64,000 bases of DNA from positions 47,716 to 111,715 of the forward strand of contig SUVG01000007.1 in assembly GCA_015062115.1 (NCBI GenBank), written 5' to 3'. Made by a program: the position numbers and the translations under genes. Source of the DNA: Elusimicrobium sp. Its GTDB lineage: Bacteria; Elusimicrobiota; Elusimicrobia; Elusimicrobiales; Elusimicrobiaceae. Positions 50,321-59,035 of the stretch are shown one piece after another. Under the pieces are notes generated by a model. That model had not been told where the DNA came from, did no database searches, and saw only the letters and a list, made by a program, of their open reading frames with translations. Each line of letters opens with the position of its first letter. Position 1 is the stretch's first letter.

Positions 50321-51403
50321 TTATTTTTTCCAAGTGTTAATTTTATCAATTAAAAAATCTACCCATTTTTCTTGGGGGAGTTTGAACATGGTTTGGCCGT
50401 GTTCAAAGTAAAGACCTTCGCCTACGCCGCCGGCAATACCAAAATCAGCATCGCGTGCTTCGCCCGGGCCGTTTACCACACAACCCATCACGGCAATTTT
50501 AAGCCCGGTGGCTTTGGCAAGCAGGTCTTTGTCCGCGTAAATGCGTTCTTCCAAGGCGTGTACCGTACCCGTTACATCTACTTGTGTGCGGCCGCAGGTG
50601 GGACAGGAAATTAAATTCGGCCCGTATTCGCGTAAGCCCAAGGCTTTCAAAATTTCGTACGCGGTACGCACTTGCAGGCGCGGGTCTTCTGTCAGCGAAA
50701 CGCGAATCGTGGCGCCGATTCCTTTTTGAAGAAGCGTTCCCAACGCAACAGAACTTTTTACCGCACCGCTTAAAAAACTGCCCGCTTCCGTTAAGCCGAT
50801 ATGGAGCGGAATATCGCTTTGCTTGGCAAAGAGTTCATTGGCCAGAACGGTGCGTTTGAAATTATCCGATTTTAAGGAAACCACTACATTTTTGAAATTT
50901 AATTGTTCCAAAATGTTGGCTTGTTCCAGGGCTTCATTTACCATTACTTCGGCCCATTTTTCGTCGGAAAGTTCCATGCGGCCCTGTACGCTTTTAAGGT
51001 ATTTTACGCTACCTGCATTTACCCCGATGCGAATAGCAACCCCTTTATCCGCGGCGGCTTTTACCACTTCTTTGGTGTTTTCCACAGCGCCGATATTGCC
51101 GGGGTTGATGCGCACTTTATCTACGCCTTGTTTGATGGCTTCCAAAGCCAGTTTATAATCAAAATGGATATCGGCCACGAGGGGGGAAGAAATGCGTTTT
51201 TTAATTTCTCCAATGGTTTGGGCGGCTTGCATATCGGGCACGGCCACGCGGTTGATTTCGCAACCGGCGGCATCTAACAAATTGATTTGCGCCGCCGTTT
51301 TTTCGGCGTCGCGAGTGTCGGTATTACACATACTTTGCACGCGCACGGGGTGGCCGGTTCCCAAGGTGTAAGGGCCTACTTTTACTTCTCTAGTCTTGTA
51401 CAT
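50321..51403 (-). CDS. ispG: 4-hydroxy-3-methylbut-2-enyl diphosphate synthase (IspG/GcpE)
   Basis: IspG is the 4Fe-4S enzyme that reduces MEcPP to HMBPP in the MEP isoprenoid pathway. The 360-residue protein has the N-terminal barrel (GHPVRVQSMCNTDTRD, RINPGNIG) and the C-terminal cluster domain with CPTCGRTQVDV and MGCVVNGPGEARDADFGIAGG; three Cys and a Glu bind the cluster. It overlaps rseP by 14 nt. dxr is two genes upstream, so two MEP steps share the cluster. Confidence 0.95.
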   Translation of the reverse strand: MYKTREVKVGPYTLGTGHPVRVQSMCNTDTRDAEKTAAQINLLDAAGCEINRVAVPDMQAAQTIGEIKKRISSPLVADIHFDYKLALEAIKQGVDKVRINPGNIGAVENTKEVVKAAADKGVAIRIGVNAGSVKYLKSVQGRMELSDEKWAEVMVNEALEQANILEQLNFKNVVVSLKSDNFKRTVLANELFAKQSDIPLHIGLTEAGSFLSGAVKSSVALGTLLQKGIGATIRVSLTEDPRLQVRTAYEILKALGLREYGPNLISCPTCGRTQVDVTGTVHALEERIYADKDLLAKATGLKIAVMGCVVNGPGEARDADFGIAGGVGEGLYFEHGQTMFKLPQEKWVDFLIDKINTWKK

Positions 51404-52520
51404 TTGCTTTCTCCGCTTCGGCTGAAATTTCCGGGGCCGGGGTAGTTTCCACGGCGGCGGTTTTGGGTTTGAAGAAGATGCGTTTTATATCGGAATAAGA
51501 CGCATAAATAACGAGCAAAATTAAAATATACATACCGATATTTACCGCAATATTAAGGGTTTTTTCGGTCGGCAATTTTTTGGTCAGCCCTTCCCATAAA
51601 TAAACAAGTGCGTAGCCTCCGTCCAATATCGGGATAGGGAATAAATTGAACATACCCACGGCTACGGAAAGCAGGGCAATTAAAAACACAAAATCGAGCA
51701 AACTTCGGTGTACCGATTGGTGAATTACATTTACAATGCCAATCGGGCCGGCGAGTTCGGGGGCTTTCTTTTTGGTGAAACTTTCCGCCAAAGAGGAAAG
51801 GGACATTTTCGTCCAATAATAACATTGGTAGAACCCCAACCCTGCCGCTTCCCACCAAGCTACGGGGTTGTAAACGGCCTCTACCGTAATACCCAAGGTA
51901 TTGGGATATTTGGGGTTGAAATCATCGTTTTTTACCGTAGCGGAAAGGGTTTCTTCTCCCCGTTTATAAGTAAGGGTTACATCTTTTTCTTGACGGGCGG
52001 CCAAGGTGTCGGTCAGGTCTTTCCAATGGGAAATTGCTTTTCCGTTTACGGATAAAATTAAGTCGCCGGGTTTCATATCCAGTTTTTCCACCGGGTAACC
52101 TTCGGCCACGGTTCCCACCACCGCCGGGATTTTGGTAACGTCCGTTTCCGGCATACCTTTGATGTAAATAAGCACGCCGAAAATAAGTGCCGCGAGCAAA
52201 TAGTTAAACAAGGCGCCGTTTACCACCATGAAAAACTTGGAATACCAAGGTTTGGCGGCAAACTCGTAAGGTTTGGGGGCTTCCTCGGCACCTTCGGGGT
52301 GGAACATGGGGCCGGCCGGCTCCACAAACCCGCCAAACGGAATAAGGCGAATTTGATAATCCGTGTAGCCCACTTTTTTGTGCCACAAAATTTTACCGAA
52401 ACCAAACGAAAATTCTTTTACGCGGATTCCGGTTAATCGGCAGGCAATGTAGTGCCCGAACTCGTGGATAATTACAATCGGGCTCAGTACGATGAGTACG
52501 GCAAGTACGGTTAAAAACAT
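51390..52520 (-). CDS. rseP: Site-2 zinc metalloprotease RseP
   Basis: RseP cuts transmembrane substrates such as anti-sigma factors and remnant signal peptides. The 376-residue protein has the zinc motif H19-EFG-H23 in the first helix, one periplasmic PDZ domain (PVEKLDMKPGDLILSVNGKA), and the second catalytic motif NLFPIPILDGG. E. coli RseP has two PDZ domains; this has one, as in many bacteria. A charged C-terminal tail of about 30 residues is extra. It overlaps ispG and follows dxr by 9 nt. Confidence 0.93.
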   Translation of the reverse strand: MFLTVLAVLIVLSPIVIIHEFGHYIACRLTGIRVKEFSFGFGKILWHKKVGYTDYQIRLIPFGGFVEPAGPMFHPEGAEEAPKPYEFAAKPWYSKFFMVVNGALFNYLLAALIFGVLIYIKGMPETDVTKIPAVVGTVAEGYPVEKLDMKPGDLILSVNGKAISHWKDLTDTLAARQEKDVTLTYKRGEETLSATVKNDDFNPKYPNTLGITVEAVYNPVAWWEAAGLGFYQCYYWTKMSLSSLAESFTKKKAPELAGPIGIVNVIHQSVHRSLLDFVFLIALLSVAVGMFNLFPIPILDGGYALVYLWEGLTKKLPTEKTLNIAVNIGMYILILLVIYASYSDIKRIFFKPKTAAVETTPAPEISAEAEKANVQD

Positions 52521-52529
52521 TTGTTTCTC

Positions 52530-53729
52530 CTAAATAATGGCTTGGGTATAGGTTTTGTCTGCCAAGGAAGCATTGGCCGCTTCGCGTGCCCAAGCATCTG
52601 CCTCTAAGGCTTGGTTAATGGTGGCTACTCCCGAGGTTTGCGGAGCGGCTTTTAACACCGTATAGATGAGTTTTTGAATATCGGTAAATTGGATTTTTTC
52701 TTTCAAAAATGCATCTACGGCCACTTCGTCCGCCGCGCTTAAAACGGCAGGTAAAATGCCACCCTTGCGGGCTGCGGAAAGGGCCAAGTCCAAGCACGGA
52801 AAGCGGGTTAAGTCCGGCTCGAAAAATTCCAGTTTAGCCGCTTCAAAAAGATTTAATTTTTTCACGGGGCCGGGCAAGCGTTGCGGGTAAGTGATTGCGT
52901 ACTGAATTGGTACACGCATATCGGGTTCGCCCATTTGCGCCAAAATAGCCCCGTCGTGAAATTCCACAGCCGAGTGCACGATAGACTGCGGGTGAATCAC
53001 AATTTGCACTTTTTCTTCGGGCAGGTTAAACAGGTTCATAATTTCGATGGCTTCAAACCCTTTGTTCATGAGGGTAGAGGAGTCAATCGTAATTTTTTTA
53101 CCCATTTTCCAACGCGGGTGGTTAAGGGCTTCTTGCGGTGTAACGGTGGAAAGAGAGCCCTGGCGTTTGGCAAAAGGCCCGCCGGACGCGGTTAAAAATA
53201 CTTTGGAAATTTGGTCTTCAATTTTGTGGTAGCCGTATTCATCGGCAATACCGCTTAAACATTGGAAAATGGCGGAAGGTTCGCTATCTACGGGGATAAT
53301 GGCCGCTTCCCAGCGGTCGCACTCGGTCATAAGGGTTTTACCGGCCATCACCATGGGTTCTTTGTTGGCAAGGGCAATTACTTTGCCGGCTTTAATGGCC
53401 GCTACTAACGGCTGAAAGCCTACGGCACCTACTACCCCGCTGACTACCAAATCGGCCGTCGGTAAAGAAGCCATAAAGCAAAGACTGTCGATTTCCGGCG
53501 GCAAAAGGCGCGTTTCGGCGGGAATTTGATCTTTGATTTTTTCGTAACTTTCCGGATTTAATACCGCGGCAAAGCGCGGCTTAAAGGCATGGAGTTGTTT
53601 AAGAAAAAGTTCCGTGTTGTTGTTGGCGGAAAGCGCGAGGACTTTGTAGTCCGTACCTAGGCGGGCTACAACATCAAGCGCGGAAGTGCCGATAGAACCG
53701 GTGGAACCTAAAATGACTAAATTTTTCAT
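52530..53729 (-). CDS. dxr: 1-deoxy-D-xylulose 5-phosphate reductoisomerase
   Basis: Dxr converts DXP to MEP using NADPH. From ATG 53729 it is 399 residues and starts MKNLVILGSTGSIGTSALDV with the Rossmann motif; the start overlaps the cdsA stop by 4 nt. The longer reading to 53843 lies inside cdsA and is rejected. Active-site blocks are ASGGPFAKR, MGKKITIDSSTLMNKGFEAIE (in part) and HPQSIVHSAVEF. It precedes rseP. Confidence 0.95.
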   Translation of the reverse strand: MKNLVILGSTGSIGTSALDVVARLGTDYKVLALSANNNTELFLKQLHAFKPRFAAVLNPESYEKIKDQIPAETRLLPPEIDSLCFMASLPTADLVVSGVVGAVGFQPLVAAIKAGKVIALANKEPMVMAGKTLMTECDRWEAAIIPVDSEPSAIFQCLSGIADEYGYHKIEDQISKVFLTASGGPFAKRQGSLSTVTPQEALNHPRWKMGKKITIDSSTLMNKGFEAIEIMNLFNLPEEKVQIVIHPQSIVHSAVEFHDGAILAQMGEPDMRVPIQYAITYPQRLPGPVKKLNLFEAAKLEFFEPDLTRFPCLDLALSAARKGGILPAVLSAADEVAVDAFLKEKIQFTDIQKLIYTVLKAAPQTSGVATINQALEADAWAREAANASLADKTYTQAII

Positions 53730-54544
53730 AAAGTGTAAAGCACCACATAATAGAATAACGGCGCCAACAAGAGGTAGGAGTCGAAACGGTCTAAGAAACC
53801 GCCGTGCCCCGGCAGAAGATTGGAAGAATCTTTCACACCGCAAGAGCGTTTAAGCACCGATTCGGCCAAGTCGGATACTTGGCCTACTACCGCTACCAAA
53901 AGCCCCATCCAAATGGCTTCCTGTACGGAGAAAAGGGTGGAAAGAAACAAGTTACGCATCAGCACCGCACCGCCCACGGCCAGCAAAGTACCGCCGATGG
54001 CACCTTCCCATGTTTTTTTGGGGCTGACTTCTTTGTTTAATTTGTGTTTCCCAAAGAAGCGTCCGCTGAAGTAGGCCCCGGTATCGGACACCCACACCGT
54101 GATAATCATAAAAAGCGTTAAGTATTCGCCGTAGGTGGCAATATCCCGGATATTGATCATGTGTGCTAAAGCCCACGGAATCAGGAAGATACCGGTGAAA
54201 GTGTTGCACACGCGTTCCCACGAGCGTTTGGGGGTAAGAACTTCAAACAAAAGCACCCCGAAGATAACCACACTGATAGTGAAGGGATATAAGTTGTCCG
54301 GGAGTTCCAAACCCGGCATGGTAGCACGGCCCAAAATGGCGACAACGGCCATTAACAACCCAAACAGCATCAGGCTTACCAGATGCACGGGTTTTTTACC
54401 GGCGGTTAACGCTAGGCCGTATTCGTACAGGCAAAGCAAGATTACACAACCCACAAAAGTCATGTAAACGATACCGCCAAAATGGATGGCGGCGATAACA
54501 ACGGGAATCCCAATCAGGGCAGTTAGTATTCTAGGTAATAGCAT
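53726..54544 (-). CDS. cdsA: Phosphatidate cytidylyltransferase
   Basis: CdsA makes CDP-diacylglycerol for phospholipid synthesis. The 272-residue membrane protein has about eight hydrophobic segments and the CDS signature near the C-terminus: SVLKRSCGVKDSSNLLPGHGG then LDRFDS. TGAYFSGRFFGKHKL is also typical. The ATG is 6 nt after TAAAAT (54551-54556) with no ribosome-binding site, so cdsA, dxr, rseP and downstream genes may be expressed from an internal leaderless promoter. Confidence 0.94.
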   Translation of the reverse strand: MLLPRILTALIGIPVVIAAIHFGGIVYMTFVGCVILLCLYEYGLALTAGKKPVHLVSLMLFGLLMAVVAILGRATMPGLELPDNLYPFTISVVIFGVLLFEVLTPKRSWERVCNTFTGIFLIPWALAHMINIRDIATYGEYLTLFMIITVWVSDTGAYFSGRFFGKHKLNKEVSPKKTWEGAIGGTLLAVGGAVLMRNLFLSTLFSVQEAIWMGLLVAVVGQVSDLAESVLKRSCGVKDSSNLLPGHGGFLDRFDSYLLLAPLFYYVVLYTL

Positions 54545-54550
54545 ATCTTT

Positions 54551-54556
54551 ATTTTA
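54551..54556 (-). promoter_or_regulatory. -10 of a probable leaderless cdsA promoter
   Basis: TAAAAT on the minus strand, 6 nt, ATG 54544. Confidence 0.58.
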
Positions 54557-54613
54557 CTATATTTCCGTACGCGCGTGCGCGACTAAAACGCCTAAAGGGA
54601 AACGGTGGGAAAT

Positions 54614-55324
54614 TTAGCGTTTGGCTATGAGTGCTTTTATTTTGGGGGTATTGAGTTCCCAAAGTGCATTTTTGGCTACCCATTGAGCAGTTTTATTGTC
54701 CTCGTAGAGGTACAAAATTTCTTCCGCACAGGTAAGGGCATGGGGGGTAAGTTTCGAATTTTTTTTGCCGATATTGCGCAACGCCCAATTAACGGCTTTG
54801 TAAACCATGGGGCGCGGGTCGGCGGCATGATTTTTGACGAGGGGTAGAAATTTGATTAAATCTTCGTCAGTAGTTTTAGCGCGGGGTGATGCTAAAAAAC
54901 AGAGAACGGCAAACCCGGCGCGGCGGGTGTATTCGTCTTCCTTTTTAATCCAACGTTCAGCCAATTTGGCGGGATTTTTTACTTTGGAAAATAAATTTTG
55001 GCAACACAAATCGCAGATATCCCAAGAGTTTAATTCTTTTACCCAAGCGTCCAATTTCTCGCGGGTCATTTGTTTGGGGTCTGCCACCATGGAGGCCAAG
55101 ATGCGGGCTTCGTGTACACCGGTTTGCCAAAGGGCTTCGGCCAAGTCCTGATCCGGGCAGGGAATTGCTTTTAGTAACAGGCGCAGGGTGGTAACGGGTG
55201 TGCCGACGGCGTACTGGGTGTTGATGCCAAAACGCGCCTTCATCTGTTTTTTGAAGGAGGGGGAGGAATTTCTCTCTATGCGGGCCAATATCTCAGCCGC
55301 ACGGGAACGGGTAACCGGATCCAT
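54614..55324 (-). CDS. DNA alkylation repair protein, AlkD-like HEAT-repeat family
   Basis: The 236-residue, helix-rich protein matches the AlkD/AlkC-type DNA alkylation repair family: FGINTQYAVGTPVTTLR, ELNSWDICDLCCQNLF, and the WIKKEDEYTRRAGFAVLCFLA block, then VYKAVNWALRNIGKKN. AlkD is a DNA glycosylase for N3- and N7-alkylated bases. It overlaps the uppS stop by 1 nt (TAATG), so it is cotranslated with uppS, an insertion in the usual uppS-cdsA order. Confidence 0.88.
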   Translation of the reverse strand: MDPVTRSRAAEILARIERNSSPSFKKQMKARFGINTQYAVGTPVTTLRLLLKAIPCPDQDLAEALWQTGVHEARILASMVADPKQMTREKLDAWVKELNSWDICDLCCQNLFSKVKNPAKLAERWIKKEDEYTRRAGFAVLCFLASPRAKTTDEDLIKFLPLVKNHAADPRPMVYKAVNWALRNIGKKNSKLTPHALTCAEEILYLYEDNKTAQWVAKNALWELNTPKIKALIAKR

Positions 55325-56022
55325 TAGATTCCTCCGAATCGGCGGGTGCGGGTTTGATAGGCTGTCAGAGCTTTTTGGAATTCCGTTTCGTCAAAGTCCG
55401 GCCACAGGACAGGTGTAAAATAAAATTCACTATAGGCCGCTTGCCACAACAAAAAGTTGGAAAGGCGTTCTTCTCCTGAGGTGCGGATAATCAGTTCCGG
55501 GTCGGGTAATGCGGGTTGGTAAAGGTTTGCTTGGATATCGGCCGGAGTGATTTGGGTTTTCCCTTGCATAAGCAAACGGTTAACGGCGTGGGCAATTTCC
55601 TGCCGGGCCCCATAGTTGAGTGCCAGGTTAAGCGTCAAGCCCGTGTTATTGGAGGTGGAAGAAACGGCCTCGTCAATTTTAGCCAAAATAGCGGGCGGTA
55701 ATTTTTCCCGTTCTCCGCTTACCCACAGGCGCACACGGTGTTTTTTGGCTTCTTGGGTATATTTATCCAGCGTCTGTTCCAAAAGTTTCATAAGGCCGTC
55801 TATTTCTTCCTGTGGACGGGCCCAATTCTCAGTGGAAAAAGCATATAAGGTTAAAAATTCCACCCCTGCTTTTTGGGCAGCCTGCAAGGTGCGTTCTACG
55901 GCTTTTGCTCCTGCGTTATGCCCGGCCAAACGCGGCAACAGGCGGTTTTTGGCCCAACGGCCGTTACCGTCCATAATAATTGCCACATGGCGGGGTGTAG
56001 TATTTTTACTTTGGTTAGACAT
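55324..56022 (-). CDS. uppS: Undecaprenyl diphosphate synthase / isoprenyl transferase
   Basis: UppS elongates farnesyl diphosphate with isopentenyl diphosphate to the C55 carrier for wall and LPS synthesis. The 232-residue protein has HVAIIMDGNGRWAKNR with catalytic D18, the block AGHNAGAKAVE, LYAFSTENWARP and the C-terminal IRTSGEERLSNFLLWQ. The ATG is 6 nt after TAAAAT (56029-56034) with no ribosome-binding site. Confidence 0.95.
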   Translation of the reverse strand: MSNQSKNTTPRHVAIIMDGNGRWAKNRLLPRLAGHNAGAKAVERTLQAAQKAGVEFLTLYAFSTENWARPQEEIDGLMKLLEQTLDKYTQEAKKHRVRLWVSGEREKLPPAILAKIDEAVSSTSNNTGLTLNLALNYGARQEIAHAVNRLLMQGKTQITPADIQANLYQPALPDPELIIRTSGEERLSNFLLWQAAYSEFYFTPVLWPDFDETEFQKALTAYQTRTRRFGGI

Positions 56023-56028
56023 ATCTAT

Positions 56029-56034
56029 ATTTTA
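56029..56034 (-). promoter_or_regulatory. -10 of a probable leaderless uppS promoter
   Basis: TAAAAT on the minus strand, 6 nt, ATG 56022. Confidence 0.58.
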
Positions 56035-56076
56035 TCTTTTTTAGTTAAAAAAATGAAAAGAGGTTGCACAAAAAAG

Positions 56077-56104
56077 AAAAACCCCCGAGGAATCGGGGGT
56101 TTTT
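56077..56104 (-). terminator. Terminator of frr
   Basis: AAAAACCCCCGA (56077-56088) pairs with TCGGGGGTTTTT (56093-56104) around 4 nt, with T-rich sequence after it on the minus strand. It separates frr from the uppS promoter. Confidence 0.87.
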
Positions 56105-56120
56105 TATTGCAAGCAAAAAC

Positions 56121-56684
56121 TTAGATTTTCATAATTTCGGCTTCTTTGTTTTTAATGACTTGTTCAATTTGGGCAATGTGCGCGTCGGTGGCTTTTTGCA
56201 CATCGGCTTCGTAGCGTTTCAAGTCATCTTCGGTAATTTCGCCGGCTTTTTGGGCTTTTTTGCATTTTTCCAATACATCGCGGCGTTCGTTGCGAACGGC
56301 CACTTTGAAATCTTCACTCATTTTGGAAATGTTTTTAGCCAGTTGTTTGCGGCGGTCTTCGGTCATGGAAGGCAAGGTGATGCGGATTACTTTACCGTCG
56401 TTAACCGGGCTGGCACCGAGATCGGCTTTTTGAAGGGCTTTGTCGATATCGTTTAAGGAGCTGATATCCCACGGCTGCACTTCCAAGGTTTTGGCATCTA
56501 AAATGTTAATCATCGCCATTTGTTTGATGGGGGTGGGGGTGCCATAGTAGTCTACACGGATATTTTCCAAGAGCCCTGCACTGGCACGGCCGGTGCGAAT
56601 GGTAGCCAAGTCGCGTTCTAAGCGGGCTACATGTTCGCCCATTTGAGTTTTGGATTTGTTAAGCAAATTAGTGATGCCTTCCAT
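56121..56684 (-). CDS. frr: Ribosome recycling factor
   Basis: Frr splits post-termination ribosomes with EF-G. The 187-residue length is standard. It has LATIRTGRASAGLLENI, VDYYGTPTPIKQMA, WDISSLNDIDKALQKADLG and LPSMTEDRRKQLAK. GAGG lies upstream. It is normally next to pyrH; here two extra genes lie between, and a terminator follows it. Confidence 0.96.
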   Translation of the reverse strand: MEGITNLLNKSKTQMGEHVARLERDLATIRTGRASAGLLENIRVDYYGTPTPIKQMAMINILDAKTLEVQPWDISSLNDIDKALQKADLGASPVNDGKVIRITLPSMTEDRRKQLAKNISKMSEDFKVAVRNERRDVLEKCKKAQKAGEITEDDLKRYEADVQKATDAHIAQIEQVIKNKEAEIMKI

Positions 56685-56729
56685 AAAATAAAACCTCGTT
56701 TTTAATGTATTTTCTAAATTATAGCAATT

Positions 56730-57422
56730 CTATTTCGTGCTGTCATTTGTGGCACAAGAACCGTCAAAAATCTGGCAAAGGTCGGGCGCTGTATTTTGGA
56801 TAGGGAGTTCGTAGAGAAAGGTTCCTTCCAAATAAATTTTATTTCCGTCTTTTGTCCAACTACCGGTTATTTCGCCCATGTCGTTTCCGTCGGGATATTG
56901 GATAAAAGTTCCTTGGGGAGAAAAGTAGAATTTGTTTAGGGTGCGCCCGCCCGTATTGGTTTGATACAGACGCGTTTGGTTTTCGTCCCACCAAATACGG
57001 CTGATGAGGTCTTTTTCGTATTCAAAATTGGCGGCGCGTTTCATCTGCCCGTAAGCGTAGTACCGTTCGGTCAGCGGGCGGTTTGTTTTGTCGTAAACGG
57101 TAACCGTTACGGATGAGCCCCACTTGTTGGTAAGATAGGCCACTTTACCTGTTTCGGTTTCTTGTTCCCCGTAATAAGGGTGTCCGTTTTCAAAGAACGA
57201 ACAAAAAGCCTCTTGCGTTTTTTTGCAGAAAAGATTCGGGTGGGTGTTCTCCGGCAAGGGTAATTGCTCGCATGAAGTATCTTCCCATAAAGGAAGGGAT
57301 ACAGCGGGCGTTTGGATTGGGGCGTTTTCGGGCAAGGCAACCTCGGCCAAAACGGTTTCCGACTGTTGCATTTGGCAAGCAGTTAGGGAAAACAACACAA
57401 ATAAAAAAATAAGTTTTTTCAT
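56730..57422 (-). CDS. Putative lipoprotein of unknown function
   Basis: I do not recognise this 230-residue protein. From ATG 57422 it has a good lipoprotein signal, MKKLIFLFVLFSLTAC, with lipobox LTAC. A longer reading from 57470 would bury the signal. The mature part has tyrosine/tryptophan-rich beta-like repeats with YYAYGQMKRAANFEYEKD and YQTNTGGRTLNKFYFSPQG, a pattern of the MORN-like/antitoxin YwqK-type toxin-free repeat class, but the match is weak. It lies between pyrH and frr in the rpsB cluster. Confidence 0.72.
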   Translation of the reverse strand: MKKLIFLFVLFSLTACQMQQSETVLAEVALPENAPIQTPAVSLPLWEDTSCEQLPLPENTHPNLFCKKTQEAFCSFFENGHPYYGEQETETGKVAYLTNKWGSSVTVTVYDKTNRPLTERYYAYGQMKRAANFEYEKDLISRIWWDENQTRLYQTNTGGRTLNKFYFSPQGTFIQYPDGNDMGEITGSWTKDGNKIYLEGTFLYELPIQNTAPDLCQIFDGSCATNDSTK

Positions 57423-57459
57423 AGGGATAGATTTTTTAGTATTTGACGACAAAATAAAA

Positions 57460-57573
57460 ATGCCAAGCAAAAGCAGTGAAAAAAAGCCGCCCGCTAAAAA
57501 GAGCAGAAAGAAAAACTATTGGGTAACTTCCGTAGCAAGAAGGCGATATTTATTTTTTGCCAAACTTGTTTAG
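57460..57573 (+). CDS. Possible 37-residue basic protein
   Basis: ATG 57460 opens a frame of 37 codons on the plus strand ending at TAG 57573, filling the gap between two minus-strand genes. The peptide is very basic (starts MPSKSSEKKPPAKKSRKK). There is no ribosome-binding site and no clear promoter, so it may be chance. Confidence 0.2.
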   Translation: MPSKSSEKKPPAKKSRKKNYWVTSVARRRYLFFAKLV

Positions 57574-57579
57574 CGTTAG

Positions 57580-58179
57580 TTATTTAGCGGAAGAAATCTT
57601 ATATTTCAACCTTAAAGCGGCAAAACTAACCATATATAATTGTGTAAAAACGGAAATCAGTTTTGTTCTTCTTTCAAATTCTATATCATAGATTTCGGTG
57701 CCGAGGGTAAAACAAACTAGCACCAAAAAAAACGAAATGCCCAGGGTGATGGGAAAGTTTTTTCGTACCCAATTCGCGGGAAAGCACGCGTGTATCAAGA
57801 AGAGTCCTACCCCTATCAAAAATAATACTGTATTTTGCGAAGGCGTAAGACACGCAAAAAATGCCACCACATATCCGGCACAAAATAAACTCGTAGCATA
57901 CAATAAAAATTTATTAATAGTAACCACGTGAGAAGGGTTTTGTTCGGCGTTTACGGAAGGCTGTGCGTATTTATCGTGCAAATACATACCCGACGGGGGA
58001 ATAGGGAAACCGTCCGGCCCTTGCTCGTGGGTAGAATCTTGCTTAGAATGATTCAATAGTTTATCCATTTTAGGGCGTGATTTTTTCGGTTTTTTGAAAT
58101 AATGATAAATAAAATACACCGTGGCAATTGCAAGCCAAAGCCCTACCCATAACGAAGTAGTGGCACTTATATTGTTCAT
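57580..58179 (-). CDS. Membrane protein of unknown function
   Basis: The 199-residue protein has one N-terminal membrane segment, a polar loop of about 60 residues with GPDGFPIPPSGMYLHDKYAQ, and about four further segments. I see no family. It starts 1 nt after the pyrH stop, so it is translationally coupled to pyrH. The small basic start of the loop (KKPKKSRPK) suggests the loop is cytoplasmic. Confidence 0.72.
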   Translation of the reverse strand: MNNISATTSLWVGLWLAIATVYFIYHYFKKPKKSRPKMDKLLNHSKQDSTHEQGPDGFPIPPSGMYLHDKYAQPSVNAEQNPSHVVTINKFLLYATSLFCAGYVVAFFACLTPSQNTVLFLIGVGLFLIHACFPANWVRKNFPITLGISFFLVLVCFTLGTEIYDIEFERRTKLISVFTQLYMVSFAALRLKYKISSAK

Positions 58180-58180
58180 A

Positions 58181-58909
58181 TTAATAAATGACAGTACCTA
58201 CTTCTTCCCCGCAGAGGGCTTTTTGAATATTCCCTTTTTTGTGCAAGTTGAATACCTGTACGGGTACTTTATTTTCCAAACACAGGGCCAAGGCGGCGGT
58301 ATCCATAAATTGGAGTTGTTTGGAAATGGCTTCCGCATAGGTAATGCGGCTGATGAGTTTGGCATCGGGGTTTTTGCGCGGGTCGCTGTCGTACACGCCG
58401 TCCACTTGCGTGGCTTTTAACAGGACATCTGCATTGATTTCCGAGGCACGCAACGCGGCGGCACTATCGGTTGTAAAGAAGGGGTTTCCCGTACCGCCCG
58501 CAAAAATAACAATGCGTCCTTTTTCCAAATGGCGCAAGGCCTTGCGGCGCACAAAGGGTTCGGCCAGTTGATAAATGTTGATAGAGGTAAGCACGCGGGT
58601 AGGTACGCCGGCTTCTTCAATGGCAGATTGCAAGGCTATTGCATTGATGACAGTGGCAAGCATACCCATACTGTCCGAGTTTACCCGGTCGATTACCCCG
58701 CCGCCGTCGCGCACGCCGCGCCACACATTTCCGCCGCCGATAACAATGGTTAACTCACAGCAGCTTTTTTTGTAAGCGTCTGCAATTTCTTCGGCGATTT
58801 CTTTAAGGGCTTGAGGGTTGATTCCGCGTTGGCCTTCGTTAATCAAGGCTTCTCCGGAAAGTTTTAATAATACTCTTTTCTTTTTAGGTTGCAGGCAGGT
58901 GGCAGGCAT
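58181..58909 (-). CDS. pyrH: UMP kinase
   Basis: PyrH phosphorylates UMP to UDP. The 242-residue protein of the amino-acid-kinase fold has RVLLKLSGEAL, the IVIGGGNVWRG block, GMLATVINAIALQ, FAGGTGNPFFTTDSAAALRA (20 residues) and VDGVYDSDPRKNP. A GGAG ribosome-binding site is 7 nt from the ATG. It follows tsf after a terminator. Confidence 0.96.
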   Translation of the reverse strand: MPATCLQPKKKRVLLKLSGEALINEGQRGINPQALKEIAEEIADAYKKSCCELTIVIGGGNVWRGVRDGGGVIDRVNSDSMGMLATVINAIALQSAIEEAGVPTRVLTSINIYQLAEPFVRRKALRHLEKGRIVIFAGGTGNPFFTTDSAAALRASEINADVLLKATQVDGVYDSDPRKNPDAKLISRITYAEAISKQLQFMDTAALALCLENKVPVQVFNLHKKGNIQKALCGEEVGTVIY

Positions 58910-59002
58910 GGGTAATCTCCTTCTTTAGCAAAAGTATATTTAAGTTATTTTACCACAAAACGAGTGGCTTTTTCTTCTGCTTGCGCGGTGGCACACAGGC
59001 AC

Positions 59003-59029
59003 AAAAAAAAGCCCCTCTTGTGAGGGGCT
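59003..59029 (-). terminator. Terminator of tsf
   Basis: AGCCCCTC (59010-59017) pairs with GAGGGGCT (59022-59029) around TTGT; eight T follow on the minus strand. It lies 6 nt past the tsf stop. Confidence 0.87.
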
Positions 59030-59035
59030 CTAAAA

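Noticed and set aside
52530..53843. Longer Dxr from 53843
   Set aside because: The extra 38 residues lie inside cdsA and are not Dxr-like; ATG 53729 starts right at the Rossmann motif with an ATGA overlap.
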